Shown piece by piece: positions 35,061-53,828 of a stretch of 64,000 nt of DNA. Every line of letters starts with the position of its first letter. The stretch's first letter is position 1. Source of the DNA: Thunnus maccoyii (lineage: Eukaryota; Chordata; Actinopteri; Scombriformes; Scombridae); assembly GCF_910596095.1 (NCBI RefSeq), contig NC_056533.1, forward strand, positions 3,599,001 through 3,663,000, given 5' to 3'. Below the pieces are notes generated by a model that was given only the letters and a program-made list of their open reading frames with translations, searched no databases and was not told the DNA's origin. The translations under genes and the position numbers were made by a program.

Positions 35061-35985
35061 CCCAGCTCTGCATGACTCTCTCCAGGCACAGCCCCTCCTC
35101 CATCCCCTGAGCTCCAGACCCAGCCCAGCCTGTCGTTTCCCTCTCTGGCTTAACTCCGGTGCAAAATGAAAAAATCTGCTCTCCACATAAACGAGTAATG
35201 TGCAGAGTTAGAGAAAGCTTGGATTCCACCCTTGCTAACAGACGGTTGGATTCAATTTCATCTTGCTTACACCTCAACATGGCCCAGGTACCCCAAAGCG
35301 CTTAAGCACTTGGAATAGTTCTGCCATTGGTCTGCAATGGATGGGATTTGGAGTTTTCTACCTGCTCAGGTGGTAGTGTCTCCAGTGTTTGGGGGATGGG
35401 ATATAGTGGTGAAGGGGGTTTGAAGACTGTATGTGCACAGAGTTACAGTAACTTATTGTTAGACCTATCAGTTCATTTCAAAGGGCTCATGCAAGGAAAA
35501 CACAAGTGTTATTTTCCATTTTGACAAGTAGCCAGAAACCACTAGACAGTATGTATGTAAGGAAAATCCAGACGATGGACAAATTTGATCCGAGCATCGA
35601 AATGCTTTCAGGAAACTGATCTACATGTGTCTAAATGGTGTGATTGGTTCTAGGTTAACCACCCTGGTCATGTTCAGGGAGGCTTTCTTTCATAACTTAC
35701 CTTTTATTTTTGTTACATAAAACCATATTTAGCAGACACACGCTGGCTGTCCTGTGAAGAAACATTCCCTGCTGTTTGCCTCAGTTATAACCTGGAGCCT
35801 CCTTGAGGTACATCAGACTTGTCAGTATTTGGCTTGAGTGAAAGGTGTGGGACTAATTTAGTGCACTAGAGGGAAACATGTCTGTCTTTTTTTTTGCTCT
35901 CCTCTTTCTGTTCTTACATAATGTGAAACTGCCATGTTTTGTTTCCTGCGCCACAAATTGCAATAAAACTTTTGTAACTTCTCAA
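35061..35985 (+). other. rbbp4/rbb4l: 3'UTR of the RBBP4-like gene
   Basis: About 0.9 kb from the TAA to just past the poly(A) signal. Frames at 35327-35524 and 34981-35280 (-) are chance. Confidence 0.75.
35962..35967 (+). terminator. rbbp4/rbb4l: Poly(A) signal of the RBBP4-like gene
   Basis: AATAAA in 'attgcaataaaacttttg'. It is followed within about 30 bp by T/GT-rich sequence. Confidence 0.8.
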
Positions 35986-36119
35986 AAATAGCTTCTCATT
36001 TGTCGATATGAAAACATTTCCTCAGACAGACGTATTCATTCTGCATTTTGAGAAACGCTGCACACACAGATGACACTTTCTATATGACAGACACAATAAT
36101 CAGAGCAATGAAAAAAAAC

Positions 36120-39100
36120 ATTGCAAATTCTACAAAATGTTTATTGAAAAGCAAGACAGGACTTTAAGAACATTGTACAATCAAAGAAGGGGGTGTGGGC
36201 TCATCTTTTTTTTTAGTAAAAATAAAGCTCTCTGAAGCTATGGTGACTCAGGCCTCTTTCACAGTTAGTCTCACCTGCAGAGGTAGATTCTGACATTACC
36301 TGAGAGTCAATCTGGGGCAACGCCAAACAAAGAGGAAATAGATGCTGAAACCTTTCACAAGTCTTCCCCTGTGACTACAACTGTCCTCTAACCCAAAAGA
36401 AAAGTACGCACACACCGCCTGACCCTGTACGTGTTCACATCAATTTAGATTTTTTTTAATATCTGAGGAGAAATTTACAAAAAGGCCAGGAGAGGTCAGA
36501 TAAAATCAACTGGACTTGAAATGCAACATCTTGCATCTTAACACACCCGTTCCCTTAATCCATCTTCTGGATATTACACCCGATCACAGACCCAGGTTGT
36601 CTGTGTACATATTTGTTAAAGAAGTACCACCTCTTATGATTCTTACTCACTTTACATTATGCTGAGTTCAAAAAGGACAGCCTCTTGTGCAACAGACAGA
36701 AATGACTCCATTACAGGCTGGTGAGCTGGAATATGGGAGAAACAAGCTGAACACTTTCACCACTATGAGTTTACAAGCAGAGACGCTGATAGTGGTTCAG
36801 TCTTGTAATTCTACCCACTAATTAAGGACTGGGATTCCAAATGATGAAGCGGTGTTAACATTAGCATATCAGTGAGAATAACTTGTATATTCACGATCTG
36901 CAATACAAGCTGTTGCCTGGGTGACAGAACCTGACAAAAGGTGTGCAACAAAATGAAACTGTTGAATGAGAATGTAATATGCTGATTGGATCCAAGTGTG
37001 TGAATTAACACTGATTTGAGATGATTCTATTCTTTCAGCTCCAAAACAGAAAGCAGAAATGATTTCCATGACTTGTTTTGATCCTGGTGACGTTAAGAGT
37101 TCTGACTGTATCAGGACTCCACACACACACACACACATACTGAAGAACTTCCTCATATTCACCAACTACACGTCCTGTAATTGCTCCTTTTAAAATCCGT
37201 TACTGATGGAAATCAACACCTTTTTATTCAAACTCATTACAAAAGGAAAAATCACATTCAATTTTCTTCCAGTAGAAAGTTTTAAAGATGACAGGGCCCG
37301 TTATTCTGCTGTACTAAATGTTTTCAAACATAATTTACATTAAAGAGTTTGTCAGTGAACAAACATGTTTCAGAACTCCTGACTTGGCTTTCATCTGTAC
37401 ACCCTGTTGAGCTGACCATATGGAAATCAAATCATATGCTTCAAAAAAAAAAAAAAAAAAGATCTGAATGAGGGGATATATTGTGCAGAAGGACATTTGC
37501 TGAGCTGTCGTCTCTAAAATGAATAACAAAATCCTTCATTTTATTTTGAAAGTTATATATTAGTGATAGAACTAGATTTAACAGTTTCCCTGGAGGTGGA
37601 ACTATTAAACCAAAGTTTAAGTTACAATCCTACAAATTTCAGTCTTGATGAATTGGGCAATACCTGTGGCCACTGGTAGTTCCAATAATACAAGTCCTAG
37701 TTGTGTGTGTAATGATGTGGATTGACCACTGGGGGCAGCAAACACACACTGAGTGTGAACTAGAACAGAAGAGCAGCAACTGGTGGATCTAATCACAGGC
37801 TCAGAGGATTCACGTTCTTATAATAAAGCTAAACTAAAAAAAAGACAGCTGGCAACGTCGTCCGGTTAAGTACGACTGAACTCATGATGGAACGTTCACT
37901 CACACATTGTGTGAAATGTTTCTGTCTTCTGCATCTCGTCCAGTATGTACCGAATGTCTTACGTGATTTATTTTACCCAAAATATGATAATACGCAGAAA
38001 ACTTCTTTCTCATAACACTATAACTTTATTCTCATAATTATTTTTCTCATAAAATTACAACTTAATTTTGACTTTTTTAAAATTCCGACTTTCCCTAATG
38101 TTTCAACTTTATTCTGGATTTTTGTTTAAATCTCCCACAGTGGCCCTAACACGGCGTAGTCTAATCTGAGTATTGCACAGGAAATATGGATTCCACCACT
38201 ATCTATGAGAATGTCATTTAGAGGAAATGTGAGAATGTAAATATGAATGGGGTTTGATATAATGAAAATATTAAGGATTCTAATTTTAATGACTACACCA
38301 ATCAATCCTCCTCATCAACCATCCTGGACTCAGCCTGGTGTACAGTCAGCCCTCTCTCCCACCCAATAAAACAAAAGGAGAAAATGTTTGTGACTTGTGG
38401 AAGTCTCCAGCTGTCAGTGGGTCAATCCAGTATGAAGCTCAGTATGAAGCGTGCCGTAGATGAGTAGTCGTAGCCACTCAAAGTTCAACGTTTAGCCCTT
38501 TTAGGTAACTGTTTAACAGGCAGACTGAGAAGAAATCTGGTGGTAGTGTTCAGGTGGGAAGATCAGCTGTGTGGCTGCTTTTCCAGCTGCTTTTTGTCAA
38601 ACATGGGAGGTGGTCAGATGAGTATTTACAAAAAATTTTTTAGTTAAATTTTGATGTGCAAATTTGTACTGTTGACCACTTACAAACCATCTTGACCTTT
38701 GATTAGCTGTAACCTCATATTAGCGAAGTGCACTATCCAATTTTATATAAGTCTCCTCTGCCACACTATAAACTGCTCTACAGAGGAGATGTGGTTAGCA
38801 GGCAGTCATGAGTCAATGGTATAAAAGTTTCTCCCGAATTATCTGTTAACTTTTTTGTCCAGTTAGCAACAGAGCTAGCTAGTAGGGCTGTCACAGCTTC
38901 AAAAAAAAGAAAAGTCCAAATGAAACTGAAAGCGTGATTTGTCTGAGTTGATTAAAACAGAAACCATGAAACGTATCCTTAACTCCATTAACAACTGCTA
39001 ACAAACACGTAACCACAAAGTCTGCAGTTTGATTCCATCAGCAGACCTTTGTGTCATTTCTCATGTCTCACTCTACTATTGCTATCTAATAAAATTCCCA

Positions 39101-39991
39101 ATACAACATTTTATTGATGGTACCTGCTGCTTGCAGATGATTAACAATTAAATTTAAGTTAATTTTTTAGAATAAAAACTTGACAGTTCTACTAGCTATC
39201 TTGCTAACTGGCAATTTGCAATTTGTGGGCCATTGTAGTTGTCTAGTTGTCTTTCGTGTGTTCCCAGCTAGTTAGCATGTTGTAGGTTAGTTAGTTACTA
39301 CTTTACCAAGCTTCAAACCAGAGCCACCGATTTTGAAAGGACGTGCAGATTTCACTGGTCTAATCGGGGGGAAAACTTTAAACTTATTCACAAAGTGATA
39401 TGATTTTTTTTAATCTAACACCCTGTGGCCGATACAGATGACAAATAAGCCAAACTTGTTCAACACTATGTCCAGTTCCCTCAGATCACATTCTGACTGC
39501 AAGGCTACATTGATAAAGAGTGAACTCCAACAATATGCACGTGATATACCCACTTTTAAATTGAATCAAACTTGGGGAGACGTGACACCGCAGGGAGACT
39601 GTCAAGAGAAATAATAAGGCCAATTTGACTCTGAACAGCTTCAATTTTGACTGCATGGAAATTTCCTATGAAAATACAGTTATGGTAGAAAACAGGGAGT
39701 ACGAAGTGCTCGCCACAAAGCCAATTATTACAACCAATGTAAACGTGGGCAAGTTTTAGAGTGGAATCCTTGATACAATCATTTTATTCTTTAACTATCG
39801 CACAAAAAGATATTGGTTCAGTTACAGTGTAGAAACCTGGAGACAGAAGTCTAGAATTAAAAAAGAAACAAAATCCCTATCTCCACTGAAGATGGTTTTT
39901 CTGGCTAGTTATGGAACTAGGCTGGAGGTGTGTGGAGCCCGACTATCACACCCTTCTCACCTACACACACACACACAGACTGTCGGCTGCT
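36120..39991 (-). other. txlna: Probable txlna 3'UTR, up to 3.9 kb
   Basis: From the TGA (39992-39994, minus strand) to the distal AATAAA (36140-36145 complement). No gene is seen on either strand. Contents: an 18-bp poly-A run at 37443-37460, a CA tract at about 37121-37136, and T-rich 'ataactttattctcataatt' repeats near 38030. A second AATAAA complement at about 39783-39788, only about 200 bp past the stop, could give a short isoform. Confidence 0.55.
36140..36145 (-). terminator. txlna: Distal poly(A) signal of txlna
   Basis: 'tttatt' on the plus strand is AATAAA on the minus strand. It lies about 170 bp from the poly(A) signal of the convergent RBBP4-like gene. Confidence 0.6.
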
Positions 39992-47408
<7,417 letters not shown>

Positions 47409-47811
47409 TAGTCCTGATCACAAGCTAGAAATTCAAAGGAAATGTATGTGTGACATTAATTTAACATTACACATTATTTTAATAGGTTACAAGGCGAGCT
47501 AACTTGTATTGTTCTTTTTAGATTAAGTATGTTTGCAAAGTTAAATGTTCTATTCAAAAGTTGAACTAGTGAACTCTCTGCTTTCTTCAGGCTTCAGTCA
47601 TTATCAGGATACTCTTCAAACTCGTGATAAATGTCGACATTGGTCAATATGGAAAAAATGATCATGATCATATTTTTTGGCCATATTGCCCAGCTCTACC
47701 ATATCATGATATTACCATATCCAAAATCTAAGATGATATCTGGTCTCATATCACAATAGCAATAACCCTAGTTTAGTTCAGTGGTTCCCAACCCAGCAAG
47801 GGCTGGCTCAA

Positions 47812-49007
47812 ATACTGTAAGTGGCAGCTAGCAGTGGCACTTCCAGTGGCAGCCTCAACTGCCACTGACCTGCCACTTTGAATTGCCTTTGTGGATTATC
47901 CCATTCAAATAAAGTAAACTGTACTGAAATTGAAGCAATTATCAAAATTATCAAAAATACAGTTTTGTGCTTCTCTAACTGGCGAACCAGTTAAGTGGTT
48001 AATATTTAGCAGTTACTAGTTACAAGTGGTACAGAATCAAGGACCAGAGCACACACCAGTTGTATATGAAGTGTTTGCTTTGGTTTCCAGTTAGTCTGAG
48101 TATATATTTTAAGATCTTAATATTGGTTTTTAAGTCATGAACTTTCCCCCAGGCTTTATAGTTGATATGCTGCCAAAATATGTCTCTTCTAGAGACCTCA
48201 GATCCAGAGACTAGCTGCTCACACTGACAACAGCAATTCAACAATGAGCTGCTGGCGACTTATTTACCAGAGCACATACACATGAAACGCCAGCAACAGC
48301 AAGAGTTTCTGAGCAAGTTCTGGCTTCATTCTTCACATTCTTAGTTTCTATTGCCAATACATGGAAAGTAAAATAACATATTCTTTCACCTGCTGGTTTT
48401 TCTCTAAGCATTTAAATTAGAATGTGTCTATATACTGTATTGTTAAAGCTGTGAAATCACTAAGTACAAAACAGAAAGATGATCAAACAGTCTGGTGGCT
48501 GAAATTTGGCCATCTCTTACAGTATGTTTCTCACAATGCAGTAGACATAGGAGAAGGGGGTCACTATTGTTAAACCAATCTCGGCCTGCTCCACTTGTGT
48601 CTGTCTTTTGTACGTGAAACCTCACCACTTCACAATCACAATGCACATGTAACCACATCAACAATCAGACTTGAAATATTCCCCCAATATAGACATATAT
48701 GTTTATATGTAAAGTCTTTCAGCATTTCTGAAATAACACCTTCAGAAATGCTGAGAGATTCATCAAGGAAACCTTGCAAATTAATGCAAAAATCACGTCA
48801 TGGAAATGGTACTTCTAGCAAGTCTAATACAACATTCACGACTGTTAACATTCATAAACATCAGAATTTCACTAGCAGATGCCACAAACAGCGGCAGTTG
48901 CCGTGGTGTGTCCTTGGCATCTCCTCAGCAGCAATGGCAGCTGCCACGGCAAGTCAGTGGCAGCTGAGGCTGCCACCTGAGGTGCCACTGCTAACTGCCG
49001 CAAGTAT
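47812..49007. mobile_element. About 1.2-kb element with about 67-bp GGCAGC-rich inverted ends
   Basis: The left arm 47812-47879 ('cagctagcagtggcac', 'cagtggcagcctcaactgcc') is the inverse of the right arm 48941-49007 ('tgaggctgccacctgaggtg', 'ccactgctaactgccgc'). The arms are themselves partly palindromic (GGCAGC/GCTGCC). The interior has only a short minus frame at 48020-48244, without recognisable homology. It is probably a non-autonomous DNA element. Confidence 0.6.
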
Positions 49008-49094
49008 ACCTAGCCGCAGCATGCAGAACGATGCAGCGTTCAACATCAAACGTATAATCCCACCCACTGTGATTTGATTGGTTTAACTGTTGAA
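49002..49094 (+). repeat. Inverted-repeat arm A (partner at 51029-51118)
   Basis: About 90 bp including 'cgttcaacatcaaacgtata', 'atcccacccactgtg' and 'tttgattggttt'. The reverse complement of 51029-51118 reads nearly the same. The arms are about 2 kb apart. Confidence 0.7.
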
Positions 49095-50139
49095 TTAAAC
49101 ATCAATTTCATTGGTTTGGACTTGGCTTTGGGCAGGGTTAAACAACACAGTCAGTTCATAAAATGAAAAGGACCTACCAGTATACATTACTTAGCTAACA
49201 ATGTCATGAGGGGAACTGCTCCTCTGTAAACTCTGTTTTGTATTTTAAACATAATGATCACTTTCAACCATGAGTTGACAAGTTAAACATCCATAATATA
49301 CATCTCATTAAACCAGCATGCTGTGGCTACTTGTCTTCGATAGGGTTCCAGTCATTTTACCCGCCTGTTTTCATCCAAAGGGGAGTGGGGCTGCAACATA
49401 GACCCTTTTTACAAGACCATCTACACTGGTGAAATGTAACTAAAGTACAATTACTCGAGTACTGTACTTTTACTTCTTGTACTTTACTGGAGTATTTCCA
49501 GTCTATGCAACTTTATATTTCTACTCCTCTACATTCAGAGGGAAATATTGTACTTTTTTACTCCACTAAATTTATCTTACAGCTATAGTTACAAGTTACT
49601 TCTCAGATTACAATTTTTCATACCCTTCCTGTCCAGTGAAAACTATGTATCTCTAAATTCAGAATGTTTGTTATAAACTGAAAAATTAAGTGTTCCTTTA
49701 TGAGTTGAGAAAATTCTACTTCTAAACTTAAAAAAACCCTTCCGTCAACATCTACAGCAGTAAAATGCAACATACACATTAATGCAGCAGTAATATTAAA
49801 AACATTAGATATGATAGAAAAACACTGACAGGGACAATTGTTCTGTAGAATGAGTACTTTTATTTAAGTTAAGTAAATTTTGCTGATTTTGACCATCTTG
49901 TTGACTCAGGGGTTGCAGGATAGTGACGAAGGAGAGACAGTAGTGTTATCAATGGTCAGAGATGGTACCGTGTTGGCTTGTAGAAGGAACTATTTACATT
50001 TACAAGTGTATATATCAGTGGAGAGGCCTGCTGTACCCTGCTTCCAAGCTTCTGTGTGCATGTGGTCAGTTGAGAAACTCTGAGCACTGAGCTGAGGGCC
50101 TTGCTGATCAGTGCAGAGCTTCATGAAATACTCCATATA

Positions 50140-50290
50140 CTACTGTAGATTGAAGGAAAGGAGGAATTCCATGGCCTCCAGATCCTCCATCCTGGTTGCC
50201 GTCAATATTCTTTGCCGGTCTTCCTCCTTCAGAGAGAGCAATTTCGGCTGTTTCACACCACTCACCACTTAATGACTGCAGGCTCTTAAA
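50140..50290 (-). other. Possible exon-like open segment of unknown nature
   Basis: A minus-strand frame without stops reads 'LKEEDRQRILTATRMEDLEA' and ends in TAG at 50140-50142; a second, longer frame (50108-50344) overlaps it. It lies inside the hAT-like interval, so it could be a decayed transposon exon. I do not recognise the family; it may be chance. Confidence 0.2.
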
Positions 50291-51028
50291 ACACAAGAGT
50301 GAGGGAATCAGCAGACATGTTACAATGCAGACATATTCTTGCAAACAGCAAATACTGTTTGGATTGTAAACATGTAAAACGTGTAATTTGACGCCACTTC
50401 AATGAAATTATAAAAAAAATGTAATATGACATTTAGGCTATGTTTTGGTCTCCATACTGGTGTTATCTACTTCATTAAGTAACAGCAGGTTTCTCTGAGG
50501 ATACAGGCTCTTGTCTCTAAGCTAAGTTGTCAAACACCAGCTACAAGGTTTCTGTGTTTACCTCAGAGGGATTTTGCGCTGGAGTGGCGTTCATAGCTAG
50601 CTAGCATACAAACACAAAGTTAGCCAAAAAGGTCATATTTCCTCCTCTATTAATATGAACAATTACTTTAGTCTGCTCTGTTGATCAATATAATTAAGCA
50701 AATCTGATTGAAATGAAGATTAGCTAGTTAACTTGTCAGTTAGCTACTTCACCACCGAGCTATGACTACTATTAGTAGTACTAGTAGCTTAGTAATAGCT
50801 AGCACCCCAGCTAGCTAATGTGTGAAGTAAGTCAGTTAAAAATGTAGATAATAGCCTATAATCAGCTCTACATGAGCCAAAGTCTAAATGAGTAATTTGA
50901 CTATAACAAAAATATAAAGTGACACTTACGTTGTGTTCTCCATACCCGCGTTGTTCTCCATAGACCAACTAGTGGTGTCACACTCAACGCTCACAGCTGG
51001 CATCCAATCACAATTTAACCCCGCCCAA

Positions 51029-51118
51029 ATTCGACAGATAAACCAATCAAACCACGGTGGGTGGGATTAAACGTTTGAAGTTGAACCCAACCCCATTCTG
51101 CAGGCTGCAGCCAGGTAC
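51029..51118 (-). repeat. Inverted-repeat arm A' (partner at 49002-49094)
   Basis: It reads 'aaccaatcaaaccacgg', 'tgggtgggattaaacg' and 'ttgaagttgaac' on the plus strand, the inverse of arm A. Both arms carry a CCAAT box. Confidence 0.7.
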
Positions 51119-51155
51119 TCTTCAGCTGCTGCTGCCAGTCTTTAAGCTTGCTCTG

Positions 51156-51448
51156 TCTTTCCCAACCTGCGGGTCAGGCCCCTTCAAAAGGGTCATCAGA
51201 TTAATCTGACAGGTAGTGAGATGATTAATGGGGAAGGAAAGAAGAAAAAGTTCTGCTAATTTCCCAATCTGAATTCACTTTTTGGATTTATCTCTTTTGA
51301 GTTCTTTGAGCCTAAAATATTTATTTAAATGAAACCATCTGAGAAGTTTTGAGAGGAAATCACTGTTTAGTGGGAATGTGACAAGTTGTCCAGTAGACAC
51401 TGCTTTTTTGTAAGGGGTCATAGGCCAAAAAAGATGGGGCCCACTGAT
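51156..51448. mobile_element. Short hAT-type MITE remnant
   Basis: It opens 'tttcccaacctgcgggtca' and closes 'aagatggggcccactga', the usual start and end of a small non-autonomous hAT family ('ccaacctg.gggtc'). The terminal bases are diverged and the interior is non-coding. Confidence 0.45.
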
Positions 51449-51699
51449 TTAATCTCTAACCCTGTTAACAATGTTAATCTGAAATGTAACCAGTAACTAT
51501 AGCAAACGGTTTAATATAGTAAAAAGCACAATAATTCCCTCTGAATTGTAGTTTAGTAACCTCGTAGAATAAAGTAGCACAACATTGAGATACTCAAGTA
51601 AAGAATAAGTAACTCAAAATTGTAACTACAATACTTGAGTAAATGTACTTAGTTATTTTCCCTCACTGAACAGAAGTCCACCACGTGTGTACAGCAGCA

Positions 51700-52250
51700 G
51701 CTGAACGTGCAGCCCAGGACACACACATCGCGGGTCTGTTTCAGAAGAAACAGCAGAAATCAAACGAAACACCCTCTGATATGAAAATAGTCGCATACCA
51801 AGGTTTTCCAAACCACTCAAAATAAACACACCTCGAGTGTATCCAGACGAGTCCTAACAGCTTACAGTGTCAGTCGCCTCAGACCTACAAACACTCTCTG
51901 GTTTACTGCTAACTAGCTTCAGCTGCGTCTCTCCAGCAAATCACATTACGCTTTCCAACAGGTTGAAGATCGCTTAACGTTTCGTGTAAAGCTATAAAAC
52001 GTCACGACAGTGGACTGATACAAAACACTGGTAACTTGCGGAAGTAACTTATGATGTAAGCTAACGAAAAGGAGCGATGTGAACTTGGAAGTTACCGACA
52101 TTGACGTGCATCAACCTGTCTAACACGTCTGGTCTGCCAGTGTTGCTCCTGGCAGTGGCAGCGCTCAGTTAAAACAGCTAGCAGGAACACAAAACATGGA
52201 GCTAACCGCTAACCTAGTTGCTACGACGTTAGCTACTCGGGTTAGTGTTG
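51700..52250 (-). promoter_or_regulatory. txlna: Probable txlna promoter and non-coding first exon region
   Basis: The txlna start-codon exon begins at an acceptor (47425-47426), so the transcript must start further right. This stretch is the first repeat-poor, relatively CpG-containing sequence upstream ('caaatcacattacgctttcc', 'tcgcttaacgtttcgtg'). Candidate minus-strand donors are 'cg|gtaact' near 52095 and 'ct|gtaagc' near 51868. RNA data would be needed to choose. Confidence 0.35.
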
Positions 52251-53339
52251 TTCATTTAATAAACACAAAACCTTAGGAGGATTTATTCAAGGGAACGAAA
52301 CAGCTTTGTTATGTATGCCCTCAGCAAAAACGGCGCATTGTGCATTGTTTAACTATTAGCCACTTAACGCCAAGGTTTCCTGATCATCTCTGGCAGTAAG
52401 AAGTAACATTATTCAACTTCAGAAAGTTGAAAAAATACATGTATACGCAACGATTAGAGTATTATTCTTAAGCCGAATTGAAAGGTTCCCCATTCTAGAT
52501 TTAAAAAGTATATAATTACTGTAGTTTCAGCTCTGTATTTTTGCAGAACAGCAAGGTAACTGTTAATGTTAAAGATTATAAAGGGAGTCTGGTGTGACGA
52601 TCTGGCGGCGGTCATGTTAGCTAAACGCACACCAAGCATTTGATTATTTATCTCTGTGACTAAACTATCCTTAACATTTGCAGTGTGAGTGGTTTCGTTC
52701 AGACGTGCCAGGTGTTACCTTCTGTAGAAAAGGACGTAGCTGGTTAATTAGCACACATCAAGCGTGGAAATGTAAATCATATTTGTAACGTTAGCTTACA
52801 TTACTTTGCTAAGTGCTAATCCTGTGCTAACAGCTAACTAGTTGGTGGCTAGCACGAGAAGTTTACTTCGGCAAATACAACATGAGTGATAGCAAATGTA
52901 ACAGTTACACGCTCAGGCTGGTAGTGGCAGGTCAGATACTGCCTTATAGTTCTGTCAAATCAACACACAACAATACCAGTTTAGCAAATGTTACTGAAAT
53001 AGCTGGAGCGTTTACCTGTTTTCACTGTAGAAGCAGGACTCAGGTATCAAGTGAGCTGGAACTGTCAGATAACAAGTACAACGTCCGGTTAAATCCTTTC
53101 AAAATATAACCCTTGTCAAACGTGTCCAAAGATTGTACGAGTAAAACATTTTATTGCATTATTCAGCGAGTCTTCTGAAACAATGTTACAACACTAAGTA
53201 CATCAGAATTCTCAGAACTCAAATATGTGGCCCTAATCCTCTTCCGTACGTTTCTGTTAAGCAGGCAACAAAAGAGATTATACTGTTCGTCCACTGTTTT
53301 AAAATCATAGATTTACTCTTAGGCATTGATTTTATGCGA

Positions 53340-53400
53340 TTTTTAAAATAGTAATGATAATAATAGTAATAATAGTAATATTATTATTATTATTATAGTA
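53340..53400. repeat. AT-rich (AAT/ATT)n microsatellite
   Basis: Imperfect AATAGT/ATT trinucleotides. 52250-53560 is otherwise without gene signals. Confidence 0.85.
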
Positions 53401-53684
53401 AACAGTCAGCATCATCATTTTTAAAATATAATAACAGCCACCATCATTGTCAATATACCTTCAATCTTGCTTGCTTCTGTGATATATTATGTAAATATCC
53501 CACTTAATTAACTTGAAATTAAGTATATTAGTACATTATTCATCATCGCACAAACGTATAGCACTATACACACCACGTGGAGTAACTTCTTTTACACTTT
53601 CTACGTGTTTCCAGGTGAAGCCATTTTATGATTTTGATTTGAAGGTAGCACCTTTGTATTTCCGGTAGTATTGTGAGTAGCTTG

Positions 53685-53828
53685 ATGCAGCCAAAGTCAA
53701 AACCAAAAGCGAAAAACACTTTGAGCTCCTCTTTCTACGGGACGTCAGGGAGGGAGGAAAACAGCAGCCACACACCCAGTCCCAACAAGTACAAAGGCTA
53801 CTTGCGTAGAGTATCTTTGTCCAATTAA
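53685..53828 (+). other. Short open frame of 47 codons, uncertain
   Basis: It reads from ATG with a basic start ('MQPKSKPKAKNTLSSSF') and a Ser-rich middle to a TAA at 53826. Its local base composition is less AT-rich than the flanks. I recognise no family. It could be a first exon or a chance frame. Confidence 0.15.

Larger units (their letters stand above)
49424..51668. mobile_element. hAT-like ends bounding about 2.2 kb
   Basis: The left end at 49424 ('gaaatgtaactaaagtac', 'aattactcgagtactgtac') and the right end at 51595-51668 (inverse reads 'aactaagtacatttactcaa') are terminal inverted repeats of a very common percomorph repeat, with CAGTG/CACTG at the extreme ends as in hAT elements. 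Flanking 8-mers do not match, so the two ends may be separate insertions. No transposase is recognised inside. Confidence 0.5.

Noticed and set aside
48020..48244. 74-aa minus frame
   Set aside because: It lies within the inverted-end element and has no recognisable family.
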